NCBI RefSeq assembly: GCF_916619195.1
Contig: NZ_CAKAKL010000010.1
Coordinates: 1-64,000 of the forward strand
DNA: 64,000 bases
Direction: 5' to 3'
Source of the DNA: Inquilinus sp. Marseille-Q2685
GTDB taxonomy: Bacteria > Pseudomonadota > Alphaproteobacteria > DSM-16000 > Inquilinaceae
Shown: positions 8,920 through 17,144 of the stretch, piece after piece
Position numbering within the stretch: the stretch's first letter is position 1
Layout of the letters: each line of letters starts with the position of its first letter
Made by a program: the position numbers and the translations under genes
The notes under the pieces: model-generated
Seen by the model: the letters and a program-made list of their open reading frames with translations, nothing else
Databases searched by the model: none
What the model was told of the DNA's origin: nothing

Positions 8920-10434
8920 TTACGACGGATCGTGCGCGACCTCGGTTCCTTGTGCGGCGGCCTCGAGGGAGTCCCTGCCCAGCCAGGAGCGGATGAAGCG
9001 GTTGATCTGCTCAGGCCGCCATTGCACCGGGGCGACGCTCCCGCCGCTTTCCCGGGGCGCGGCGCGGCCGCAGTCCAGGATCATGAAATCGGTGCGCCGC
9101 TCGCGCTCCGGATCCACCTCCTGCAGCACCGGCGCGTGGTCGCCGTAGAAGGCCAGCAGCACCCGTTCCGCCGCCGAGTCGAAATGCGCCGCCAGCCGGG
9201 CCAGCATCGCATCGGCGTGGCCGATATGGTGCAGATACTGCTGCAGCGGCGAGTCCTTGCCCGGCACGCGGCCGGGGCGGTAGGGGTCGTGCGCCTCCAT
9301 GGTGACGCAGACCAGGAACAGCCGCATCCCGTCCGCCCGTGCCCGCCGCAGCTCGTCCTCGATCACCCCGGCCACCGCGGCGTCGGAGATGTAGTAGCCG
9401 CAGCGTTCGGCATCGGGCAGGTCGCGCCGGCCGATGAAGCGCTCGAAGCCGAGCGCCGGGATCGCCTCGCGCCGGCGGAAGAAGCGCTCGTCATAGGGGT
9501 GCAGGAACACCGTGCGCCAGCCCCGGCGCCGCAGCGCCGCCGCCAGCGAGGACGGGGCGAAGCGCCGCGGCCGCAGATACGGATGGAGGCCGTCGAAGGA
9601 CTGCTCCTCCGCGCCGAGGCCGGTGATCGCCGAGATCTCCGGCCGCAGCGTGTAGGCGCCGAAGCACGGCACCTCGAGCAGGCCGTGCGCCAGGGCGCGG
9701 GGCCTGAGCCGGTCGAACTCCGGCAGCTCCGTCGCGATGCCGATGCGGCGCAGGTCCATGAAGGATTCGGACTGCACCACGACCACGGCGTCGACATCCT
9801 CCCGGGGATCGTCCGACGGCGGCGCAGGCAAGGGCCGGCGGCCCTCGCCCCGCCAGCGCAGCCAGGCGGTCGGCAGCGACAGGGCCAGGCCGAAGCGCCG
9901 GATCGTGTCGCGCGGGTCGCAGGGATCGGCGAAGGTCAGCGCCTTCGGCCAGGGAACGAAGGCCGCGACGCCCAGCAGCGCCGCCTCGCCCGCCAGCAGC
10001 GCCAGCTGCGCCGGCACGGGAAGGCTGCGCGGCTCGATCCCGACCCAGGCGGCGATCACCGCGACCAGCAGCGCGGCGCCGCCGATCAGGGCCGAGCCCT
10101 CGCGCCGCTCGATATAGAACAGGCTTGGATGCCGCAGCATCGGCAGGATGAAGGCGAAGTCCGAGAACACCAGCGGCTCGTAGAGGCTGCGCCGCTTCGC
10201 GTTCGAGATCGCCACCAGGATGGCGAGGGTGACGAGGCTGGCGGCCAGCGCGAACCAGAAGCGGCCGAACAGGCCGAGCCAGGCGCCGAGCAGCAGCAGG
10301 GACACGATCGCCCGGCCGGGGATGGCGGCAGGGCTGCCGCCGAAGATCCCCCGCCGCGGCCGGGCCAGGGCGTCCACCGCCTCCCAGGCGACGGCGCCGC
10401 CGGCCAGGCCGATCAGCTCGGGCACGACCGGCAT
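8920..10434 (-). CDS. LtaS/OpgB-like sulfatase-family phosphotransferase, membrane anchored
   Basis: A 504-residue protein. The first ~170 residues hold several hydrophobic spans, then a periplasmic alkaline-phosphatase-superfamily domain begins at 'DAVVVVQSESFMDLRR', where Glu and Ser/Thr positions match the metal site and nucleophile region of LtaS and OpgB. Later motifs are FGAYTLRPEISAITG, VFLHPYDERFF and LAFYGDHAPVL, the last with the metal-binding Asp-His. Relatives transfer phosphoglycerol or phosphoethanolamine to glycans. Adjacent to the Wza-like exporter on the same strand (26 bases apart), it may modify the exported polysaccharide. The acceptor is inference. Confidence 0.8.
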   Translation of the reverse strand: MPVVPELIGLAGGAVAWEAVDALARPRRGIFGGSPAAIPGRAIVSLLLLGAWLGLFGRFWFALAASLVTLAILVAISNAKRRSLYEPLVFSDFAFILPMLRHPSLFYIERREGSALIGGAALLVAVIAAWVGIEPRSLPVPAQLALLAGEAALLGVAAFVPWPKALTFADPCDPRDTIRRFGLALSLPTAWLRWRGEGRRPLPAPPSDDPREDVDAVVVVQSESFMDLRRIGIATELPEFDRLRPRALAHGLLEVPCFGAYTLRPEISAITGLGAEEQSFDGLHPYLRPRRFAPSSLAAALRRRGWRTVFLHPYDERFFRRREAIPALGFERFIGRRDLPDAERCGYYISDAAVAGVIEDELRRARADGMRLFLVCVTMEAHDPYRPGRVPGKDSPLQQYLHHIGHADAMLARLAAHFDSAAERVLLAFYGDHAPVLQEVDPERERRTDFMILDCGRAAPRESGGSVAPVQWRPEQINRFIRSWLGRDSLEAAAQGTEVAHDPS

Positions 10435-10460
10435 GACGCCGCCTCCCCCCGCGGCCGGCC

Positions 10461-11654
10461 TCAGCCGCCGCCCGAGACCACCGTGGTCGCCGGGGTGCCG
10501 ACCGAGATCGCGCCGCGCACCACCGACAGGAACTTCAGGAATTCGACCGAGGACGCGGTGCCGACATAGATCAGGTCGCGGGGGCGCACCGGGAACTGCT
10601 GGGCGTAGAAGAAGCCGCGCGGGTCCTCGAAGCTGAGGCGGTAGACCACCGGCACCGGCTGCCGCGCGGCGAGCAGCGGCGAGGTCGGCCGCATCGACTG
10701 GAACACCGCCCGCGATTCGAAGCGGAAGACGAAGACGGCGCTGGCGTCGGCGGCGTTCGGCGCCAGCCCGCCGGACCGGCCCAATGCCTGAGCCAGGGTG
10801 AACGGCTCCTGGTCGATCGGCAGCTCGCCGGAGCTGCTGACCGCGCCCAGAGCCGTGTAGGTCTGCGGCCGGCGGGTGACGTAGATGGTGTCGTCGGGCT
10901 GGATATAGATGTTCTCGGCCGGGTTCTGCAGGAGGGTCGGAAGGCCGACCGTCTCCGACACTCCGGCCCGGGTCAGGGTGATAAAGGTCTCGGCCGGCTG
11001 CGACCGGATGCCGCCGCCCTGGGCGACGACGTCGAGCAGCCTTTCGCCCCGGATGTTGAGCGGCACCCGCGCGGCACCGGTCTGGTCGCCCAGCACCGAG
11101 GCCGAGGCCGAGGCCGATTCCGGCACCGTCACGATCACCTGCGGCTGGCTGGCTTGGCTGGTCAGCGCCTTCTCGATCGCATCGGCGACCTGGGTCGGGG
11201 TCCGGCCGACGGCGCGGATCGGCGTCGCCGCGTAGGGCACGGAGATGTTGCCGCGCTGGTCGACGACCTGGGGCGGCAAAGTGACGCTGTGCGCGCCGTT
11301 ATCGCCGGTCGGAGTGACGGCGCCGCCGCCACCGGCGGCGAACAGGCCGGTGCCCGCCTCCCAGATCGACACCGAGACGGTGTCGCCGACGCCGATCTGC
11401 TGCGACGGCGCCGGCGCCTTGTCGCCGAAGCGCTGCATCAGGCTGGGGCGCGGCGCCCGGCTGAACGCCGCGATCGTGGTCTCGTTGAGATCGACGATGG
11501 CGTAGCGGGTGTCGACCTCCTTGGCCGCCTCCGCCGCCGACGCCTTCTCGCCCGACGCCAGAATCTGGCCCGCCAGGGGACCGTTGCTCGGCAGCTCGCC
11601 ACAGGCGGGCAGCGCGAGAACGGCAGGAACGAGCCAAGCCAGTCGCCAGGTCAT
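10461..11654 (-). CDS. Outer-membrane polysaccharide export lipoprotein, Wza/KpsD family
   Basis: A 397-residue precursor with a lipoprotein signal: MTWRLAWLVPAVLALPAC puts the lipobox Cys at 18. A polysaccharide-export domain follows (VGDTVSVSIWEAGTG... RGNISVPYAATPIRAVGRTPTQVADAIEKAL), then two SLBB-type segments (LNIRGERLLDVVAQGGG; ALGAVSSSGELPIDQEPFTLAQALGRSGG) and a C-terminal 'PRDLIYVGTASSVEFLKFL' segment. Such proteins form the periplasm-spanning and outer-membrane channel for capsule or exopolysaccharide. It would partner the KpsEMT genes at 13480-16589, from which it is divergent across the GT4 promoter region. Confidence 0.92.
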   Translation of the reverse strand: MTWRLAWLVPAVLALPACGELPSNGPLAGQILASGEKASAAEAAKEVDTRYAIVDLNETTIAAFSRAPRPSLMQRFGDKAPAPSQQIGVGDTVSVSIWEAGTGLFAAGGGGAVTPTGDNGAHSVTLPPQVVDQRGNISVPYAATPIRAVGRTPTQVADAIEKALTSQASQPQVIVTVPESASASASVLGDQTGAARVPLNIRGERLLDVVAQGGGIRSQPAETFITLTRAGVSETVGLPTLLQNPAENIYIQPDDTIYVTRRPQTYTALGAVSSSGELPIDQEPFTLAQALGRSGGLAPNAADASAVFVFRFESRAVFQSMRPTSPLLAARQPVPVVYRLSFEDPRGFFYAQQFPVRPRDLIYVGTASSVEFLKFLSVVRGAISVGTPATTVVSGGG

Positions 11655-11961
11655 GGAGCCGTCGTCTCTCTGCTATGCGCCGGAGCGCGAATGCTTGGTT
11701 GCATACCAGATTTCGAACCCGCGAGCCAACGTTACGTTCCCTCTCGCTTTCACTTTTGTGTCCTGAATCTAAGGCACCGTGCGGCCTTCAGGATCGCGAA
11801 CCTGAAATTCCGGTTTTCGTGGACCTCTTTAGGTTTTATATCTATAGGGGCATGCCAAATCTCTGATGGCGGCACGGTCGCAGCTGTGTTCCGATACAGC
11901 GCACCGCCATCGGGGTGTGCCGGAGCCTTCGCTTCGAGTCGCAGGACAGCAGGACCACGCC
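11655..11961. promoter_or_regulatory. Divergent promoter region, wza-like / GT4-kps operon
   Basis: 307 bases between divergent genes. The sequence is AT-enriched (CTTTAGGTTTTATATCTATAGG near 11826-11849, holding TATATCTATA) and contains GATTTCGAACC and GAACCTGAAATTCC motifs. These resemble GCGAAACCTGATTTCGC at 22992-23008, in the other divergent promoter of the locus. No gene is evident in it. The upstream in-frame extension of the GT4 gene from 11866 lacks a ribosome-binding site and coding character. Confidence 0.4.
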
Positions 11962-13371
11962 GTGACGCCTCAGACGATCATGATCGACGGCTACAATCTC
12001 GGCCTCGAAACCGGGACGGGGGTGGCGACCTATGCCCGCAACCTCAGCTACGAGCTGCACAATCTCGGCTACCGGACCGAGGTGCTGTACGGCGGCAAGG
12101 CGGCCCCGAGCACCCAGCAGTTGCTGCGCGAGATCGCCTTCTTCGACCCCACCAATGTCGGCGAGCCGCCGCGCTGGCTGGAGTTCCTGCGCTACGTCAA
12201 CGAGCTGATCCATTCGCCGGCGGGGGTGCGGGCCAAGCCGGTGCCGATCACCGGCAAGGTGATCGCCCGGACCTACCGGTCGCGGATGCCCTATTACGAC
12301 AGCATCAGCTCGGTGCCGGACCTGTGGAACCGCGCCTACCGGCACTTCGCCATCTACCGCAACCGGATGACCGTGACGCTGCGCGACGCGCCGCAGCTGA
12401 TGCACTGGACCTATCCGCTGCCGCTGCGCATGGCCGGCGCCCGCAACATCTACACCATCCACGACCTGGTGCCGCTGCGGCTGCCCTACACCACGCTGGA
12501 CAACAAGCGCCGCTACCACCGGCTGACCCGGATGCTGCTGCGGAAGGCCGACCACATCGTCACGGTGTCGGAGACCTCGAAGCGCGACATCGTCGACCTG
12601 TTCGGCTACCCCGAGGAGCGCATCACCAACACCTACCAGGCGGTCGACATCCCGGCGAAATACGCCGAGAAGCCGGAGGAGGCGGTCAAGCGCGAGGTCG
12701 AGGGCACCTTCAACCTGACCTACAAGGGCTACCTGCTCTATTTCGGCGCAATCGAGCCGAAGAAGAACATCGGCCGGCTGATCGAGAGCTATCTCGGCAG
12801 CCAGATCAAGACGCCGCTGGTGATCATCGGCAAGCTGGCCTGGAAGACCGACCAGGAGCTGAAGCTGCTGAACGATTCGACCATCCGCTACCTGGAGCAG
12901 GTCGACACCCTGACCTTCACCCGCAACCGGGTGCTGCGCATCGACTACGCCCCCTTCCCGCTCCTGGTCAGCCTGATCCGCGGCGCCAAGGCGGTGACCT
13001 TCCCGTCGCTGTACGAAGGGTTCGGCCTGCCGGTGCTGGAGGCGATGCGCCTGGGCACGCCGGTGCTGGCCTCGACCGAAGGCGCCGTGCCGGAGGTCGC
13101 GGGCGACGCGGCGCTGCTGGTCGACCCCTACGACACCTACGCGCTGGCCGACGCGATCCGCGCCCTCGACGGCAATGCCGAGCTGCGCGGCGATCTGGCG
13201 CAGCGCGGCGCCCGCCAGGCGGCCCTGTATTCGCCGGAACGCTACCGCGCCCGGCTGGCCGAGATGTACCGGCGGCTGCTGCCGGCCGGGGCACGGGCGC
13301 CCGCCCTGGCGGAGCCGGAAGCGGCGACCGGGACGCCGGTTCTGGCGGATGCCGATCAAAGGTTTCGTTGA
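11962..13371 (+). CDS. Glycosyltransferase family 4
   Basis: A GT-B glycosyltransferase of about 469 residues. The N-terminal domain begins [28 protein letters not shown]. The C-terminal nucleotide-sugar domain has [21 protein letters not shown] and the EX7E motif in [22 protein letters not shown] chose the GTG at 11962 (AGGA about 8 bases upstream); an ATG at 11980 is possible. It precedes the export operon on the same strand (108 bases to the next start). Context implies an alpha-mannosyl- or related transferase building the exported chain; the sugar is not determinable from sequence. Confidence 0.88.
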   Translation: MTPQTIMIDGYNLGLETGTGVATYARNLSYELHNLGYRTEVLYGGKAAPSTQQLLREIAFFDPTNVGEPPRWLEFLRYVNELIHSPAGVRAKPVPITGKVIARTYRSRMPYYDSISSVPDLWNRAYRHFAIYRNRMTVTLRDAPQLMHWTYPLPLRMAGARNIYTIHDLVPLRLPYTTLDNKRRYHRLTRMLLRKADHIVTVSETSKRDIVDLFGYPEERITNTYQAVDIPAKYAEKPEEAVKREVEGTFNLTYKGYLLYFGAIEPKKNIGRLIESYLGSQIKTPLVIIGKLAWKTDQELKLLNDSTIRYLEQVDTLTFTRNRVLRIDYAPFPLLVSLIRGAKAVTFPSLYEGFGLPVLEAMRLGTPVLASTEGAVPEVAGDAALLVDPYDTYALADAIRALDGNAELRGDLAQRGARQAALYSPERYRARLAEMYRRLLPAGARAPALAEPEAATGTPVLADADQRFR

Positions 13372-13479
13372 AGAATCCAGGGCGGAGAAACAAGGTTTGG
13401 TGGTTTCGCAGGTTTCCTCAGGGCACCCTCTCTGCTATGCTGCGGTGCAGCGAACGGAACCGCAGCCGCCACGACTCTC

Positions 13480-15006
13480 GTGAGGTATGGCTTGGGCAAG
13501 ACACCGGACAACCCCTCGGAAGATCTCTCCGAAAAGCTGGACCAGCAGGCATCGGTCCCAGACTCCCAGGACGCTTCCCAGGATGCGCGGGTGTCGCGGC
13601 GGACCATTGCCGAGCTGCGCGCGGCCCGGGCGCGGATGGCGGCCCGGCGCGGCGGAGAGTCGCCCGATCAGGACACGGCGGCGCCGGCCGAGGCCGAGAC
13701 GGGCCCGGCCGATGCCAAGGTCACCTCGCTGCCCAGCCGGCGGCGGCCGTCCGATGAGCTGGTGACCGGCTTCCGCGACGTGCCGGCGGTGCGGTCGGCG
13801 CCGCCGCCGACGGCCCGGCGCACGCCCCTCGAACGCCGCTTCGACAGCCAGGCCGAGACGCTGCGGCTGCCCAGCCGCAAGGCCAGGCTGTCGGTCGGGT
13901 TCTGGCTGTCGCTGCTGCTGATGGTGGTGCTGCCGACCGCGCTGGGTGCCGCCTATTACCTCTACTTCGCCGCCGACCAGTACGTCTCCGAGTTCCGCTT
14001 CGCGGTGAAGTCCTCGAACGCCTCGGCGTCCTCGGCCACCACCGACCTGGTCGGCGCCGCGCTGGGCCAGTCGGCCCGGCTGTCGGCGTTCAGCGACAAC
14101 TTCATCGTCGCCGACTACATCACCAGCCGCGAGGCAGTGACGGACCTGCTGAAGACGGTCGACCTGCGGGCGATCTACAGCAACAAGAACGCCGACTATC
14201 TGGCCCGGCTAGACCCCAACGTGCCGATCGAGAAGCTGGTGGAGTACTGGCAGAACCGGGTCGACGCCAGCTTCGACGTGTCGACCGGCATCTCGATCGT
14301 CCAGGTCCGCGCCTTCACGCCCGAAGAGTCGCTGCGCGTCGCCAAGGCGCTGATCGCCTCCAGCGAGGACCTGGTCAACCGCATCGCCGAGCGCGCCCGC
14401 GAGGATTCGATCCGCTTCGCCGAGCGCGACGTCAAGAATGCCGAGGACCGGCTGCGCGAGGTCACCGCCAAGCTGCGCCAGTTCCGCAACGTGCAGCAGA
14501 CGCCCGACCTGTCGACCAGCGCGTCCTCCACCCTCGGCCTGTCGCTGCAGCTGCGCACCAACCTGGCGCAGATGGAGGCGCAGCTGACCTCGCTGTCGAC
14601 GCACATGTCGCCGGACGCGCCGACCATCAAGGTCTTGAAGAACAACATCGCCGCGACCCGGGACCAGCTGAACAAGATCGAGGGCGAGCTCGGCGCCGGC
14701 GCCGCCCCGGCCGACGACCCGTCCCGGGAAGGCTACGCCGCGACGCTGTCGGACTACGAGGACATCCGGCTCGAGCTGCAATTCGCGCAGCAGAGCTACC
14801 AGAACATGCTGACGGCGCTGGACCAGGTGCGCAGCAGCGCCATGTCCGACCGCACCTATCTGATGCCCTATGTCGAGCCGCAGCTAGCCGAGTACGCGCT
14901 GTATCCGGAACGGGTCGAGGACGTGCTGATCGTGTTCCTGATCGCCTTCGTCGCCTGGGCCATCACCATGCTCACGGTCCATTCCGTGCGCGACCACATG
15001 ATCTGA
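13480..15006 (+). CDS. kpsE: Capsule export inner-membrane protein, KpsE/BexC/Wzz-like
   Basis: A 508-residue protein with a polysaccharide co-polymerase/KpsE layout. There is a cytoplasmic, low-complexity N-terminus (~135 residues), TM1 at FWLSLLLMVVLPTALGAAYY, a large periplasmic region with long coiled-coil-like helices (roughly residues 290-390: REDSIRFAERDVKNAEDRLR, and onward), and TM2 near the C-terminus (VLIVFLIAFVAWAITML). It links the inner-membrane ABC exporter to the outer-membrane channel. The start is uncertain: GTG 13480 lacks a ribosome-binding site, while a TTG at 13492 has GAGG 6 bases upstream. First gene of kpsE-kpsM-kpsT. Confidence 0.9.
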   Translation: MRYGLGKTPDNPSEDLSEKLDQQASVPDSQDASQDARVSRRTIAELRAARARMAARRGGESPDQDTAAPAEAETGPADAKVTSLPSRRRPSDELVTGFRDVPAVRSAPPPTARRTPLERRFDSQAETLRLPSRKARLSVGFWLSLLLMVVLPTALGAAYYLYFAADQYVSEFRFAVKSSNASASSATTDLVGAALGQSARLSAFSDNFIVADYITSREAVTDLLKTVDLRAIYSNKNADYLARLDPNVPIEKLVEYWQNRVDASFDVSTGISIVQVRAFTPEESLRVAKALIASSEDLVNRIAERAREDSIRFAERDVKNAEDRLREVTAKLRQFRNVQQTPDLSTSASSTLGLSLQLRTNLAQMEAQLTSLSTHMSPDAPTIKVLKNNIAATRDQLNKIEGELGAGAAPADDPSREGYAATLSDYEDIRLELQFAQQSYQNMLTALDQVRSSAMSDRTYLMPYVEPQLAEYALYPERVEDVLIVFLIAFVAWAITMLTVHSVRDHMI

Positions 15007-15054
15007 GGCGGGCCGAATGACGCCGACGATCGCCCCCCCGTCCGGAGCCGCGCC

Positions 15055-15861
15055 ATGACCGCGCTGGCGCGGCCCAGCCTCGGCACGGCCCTGGCGGTCC
15101 AGGTCCGGGTCCTGGTGTCGCTGATGCTGCGCGAGATGCGGATGCACGCCAAGCATTCGCGCCTCAGCTACCTGCTCGAGATGCTCGAGCCGATGCTGCA
15201 GCTGTCGATGATGATGGCGGTGTTCTCCGCCATCGGCCGGCAGGCGGATTTCGGCACCAGCATGCTGCTGTTCCTCGGCACCGGCATGATCCCGTACTTC
15301 ACCTTCATGCACATCTCCTCCAAGGCGATGACGGCGCTGCGCGGCGGCGGGCTGACCAAGGGCGTGCCGCTGGTGAAGCCGCTGGACCTGCTGCTGGCCC
15401 GCGCCTTCCTGGAGACGCTGCAGCTCGCGGTCGTGGCGATCGTGCTGTTCAGCTTCATCCACATCATCATGGGGGTGCCGGAGGCGGCGCCGATCCAGCC
15501 GCTGAAGGTGGTCTCCGCCTTCCTGGTGATCGCGGCCACGGCGATCGGCGTCGGCATCGTCAACGGCGTGATCGGCACCTTCTTCCGGCTGTGGGCGGTG
15601 GTCTACGGCGTGTTCGGCCGGTCGCTGCTGTTCCTCAGCGCCGTGTTCTACGTGCCCGACTACATGCCGGCGCAGATCCGCGACTGGCTGGTCTGGAACC
15701 CGGTGCTGCACGGCGTGGAATGGTTCCGCACCGGCTTCTACCTGACCTATCCGACGATGTGCCTGGACAAGACCTACCTCCTGTCCTGGGCGCTGGGGTC
15801 GATCTTCCTGGGCCTGATCATGGAGCGGGCGCTGCGGCGCCGCCGGATGGCCGCGAGATGA
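15055..15861 (+). CDS. kpsM: Capsular polysaccharide ABC exporter permease, KpsM family
   Basis: A 268-residue ABC-2 type membrane protein with about six hydrophobic spans, starting with the amphipathic VSLMLREMRMHAKHSRLSYL segment typical of KpsM/BexB/Wzm. 'FLGTGMIPYFTFMHISSKAM' and 'FVLSAVFYVPDYMPA'-like segments (here LFLSAVFYVPDYMP) match the family. It forms the membrane channel with the ATPase encoded next, and the stop overlaps the ATPase start in ATGA, implying translational coupling. It would move the lipid-linked polysaccharide across the inner membrane. Confidence 0.93.
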   Translation: MTALARPSLGTALAVQVRVLVSLMLREMRMHAKHSRLSYLLEMLEPMLQLSMMMAVFSAIGRQADFGTSMLLFLGTGMIPYFTFMHISSKAMTALRGGGLTKGVPLVKPLDLLLARAFLETLQLAVVAIVLFSFIHIIMGVPEAAPIQPLKVVSAFLVIAATAIGVGIVNGVIGTFFRLWAVVYGVFGRSLLFLSAVFYVPDYMPAQIRDWLVWNPVLHGVEWFRTGFYLTYPTMCLDKTYLLSWALGSIFLGLIMERALRRRRMAAR

Positions 15862-16589
15862 TCGTGCTGGACCGCGTCAGCAAGCGCTACAAGTCGCATG
15901 GCAGCGGCCACAGCAAGCTGGTGCTCGACGAGCTGAGCGCCGTGTTCGAGCCGGGGCAGACCGTCGGCATCCTGGGCCGGCGCGGCGCCGGCAAGTCGAC
16001 GCTGATCCGCCTGATCGCCGGCTCCATCCCGCCGGATTCCGGCCGGGTGCTGCGCCAGGGGCGGGTGTCGTTCCTGGTCGGCACCGCCGGTCCCTTCGTC
16101 AGCACCATGACCGGGCGCGAGAATGTCTGGTTCACCGCCCGCATCTACGGCGCCGACGCGACCGAGGTGATCCGCTTCGTCGAGGCGCATAGCGGCATCG
16201 GCGCCGATTTCGACAAGCCGTTCTCGAGCCTCACCGGCGACAAGCGCAGCCGCCTGCTGTTCACCACCGCCTACGCCCTGCCCTTCGACATCTATCTCGC
16301 CGACGAATCGGTGATCGGCGGCCCGCCCGGCTTCCGCGACTGGTGCGAGCAGCTGGTCGATGCCCGGCGGCGGGAGGCGACACTGGTCTTCACCACCAAG
16401 CGGCCGCGGATGCTGCGCCGCTTCGCCGACACCGGGGCGATCCTGTCGGACGCCCGGCTGCTGACCTTCGAATCGGTGCGCGACACCATCCTGGCCTTCA
16501 AGGCCGATGATTTCGCCGCGGATGACGAGCCGCCGATCGAGTTCGACGAGGAGGACGAGGATGACGAGCTGCCCGCGCCGCTCCCCTGA
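15858..16589 (+). CDS. kpsT: Capsule ABC exporter ATPase, KpsT family, with degenerate motifs
   Basis: A 243-residue ATPase. Walker A GRRGAGKST is at 40-48 and Walker B/catalytic Glu FDIYLADE at 143-150. The signature region reads SSLTGDKR (123-130) instead of an LSGGM-like sequence. The position of the switch His after the beta strand reads VFTTK (177-181), so the usual His is absent. The C-terminus is a ~25-residue acidic tail (DDEPPIEFDEEDEDDE). It starts within the kpsM stop codon (ATGA). Family assignment is firm from context and Walker motifs; its catalytic competence is worth testing. Confidence 0.9.
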   Translation: MIVLDRVSKRYKSHGSGHSKLVLDELSAVFEPGQTVGILGRRGAGKSTLIRLIAGSIPPDSGRVLRQGRVSFLVGTAGPFVSTMTGRENVWFTARIYGADATEVIRFVEAHSGIGADFDKPFSSLTGDKRSRLLFTTAYALPFDIYLADESVIGGPPGFRDWCEQLVDARRREATLVFTTKRPRMLRRFADTGAILSDARLLTFESVRDTILAFKADDFAADDEPPIEFDEEDEDDELPAPLP

Positions 16590-16634
16590 CCTCCGCCCGT
16601 CCGTCCCGACATGCTCGCCTGAGCATGCGCCACG

Positions 16635-16656
16635 GGCATGGGGCCGTCCCCATGCC
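16635..16656. terminator. Hairpin between kpsT and the HU gene
   Basis: GGCATGGGG (16635-16643) pairs with CCCCATGCC (16648-16656) around a 4-base loop, 45 bases after the kpsT stop. There is no T-run, so termination is plausible but not certain. Confidence 0.35.
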
Positions 16657-16700
16657 TTCCACCGGGTGCGCGGCACCCATTTCCATCTAGAGGATCGTCG

Positions 16701-16976
16701 ATGAACACCTCGGAGCTGATCGAACAGCTGGCCCAGGACCACAAGCTGTCGCGCGTGAAGGCCAAGCGCATCCTCACCAGCATCTTCCAGGCGATCACCG
16801 AATCGGCCGCGCGGGGTGACCAGGTCTCGATCTCGGGTTTCGGCCGCTTCAAGGTCGCGGTCCGGCCGGAGCGCGAGAGCCGCAACCCGACCACCGGGGC
16901 GCCGATCACCATCGCCGCCTCGAAGAAGGTGGTGTTCAGCCCGTCCAAGCCGGTCCGCGAAGCGCTGAACGCCTGA
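16701..16976 (+). CDS. HU/IHF-family nucleoid DNA-binding protein
   Basis: A 91-residue protein with the complete HU fold: helical dimerisation part (MNTSELIEQLAQDHKLSRVKAKRILTSIFQAITESA), then GDQVSISGFGRFKVAVRPERESRNPTTGAPITIAA with the DNA-intercalating arm RNPTTGAPI, and a C-terminal KKVVFSPSKPVREALN. The start ATG at 16701 follows AGAGGA. HU bends DNA without strong sequence preference. Its place inside a capsule locus is unusual; it could be a locus-specific architectural factor or simply a standalone housekeeping copy. Confidence 0.93.
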   Translation: MNTSELIEQLAQDHKLSRVKAKRILTSIFQAITESAARGDQVSISGFGRFKVAVRPERESRNPTTGAPITIAASKKVVFSPSKPVREALNA

Positions 16977-16986
16977 ACCCTTTGAA

Positions 16987-17016
16987 CCGGGATCCGGCCG
17001 CGCCGCCGGATCCCGG
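16987..17016. terminator. Terminator-like hairpin after the HU gene
   Basis: Perfect 12-base stem CCGGGATCCGGC (16987-16998) / GCCGGATCCCGG (17005-17016) with a 6-base loop, 10 bases after the HU stop. It lacks a clear T-tract. Confidence 0.45.
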
Positions 17017-17144
17017 CTGATATCGACAATCGATCCGCTGCGAGGGCCCCGCCTTCGCCATTGACGCCGATCCGGAACCGCCGGGTCGGCGGTCGGATGT
17101 CCTTTGCCTGCCCCCGCCTCCCCTGCCGCCCCGAGGATCTCCCG

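Noticed and set aside
13487-13765. ATG frame overlapping the kpsE start
   Set aside because: Although it has an ATG, its product is Arg/Pro-rich noise; the -1 frame carries the KpsE protein.
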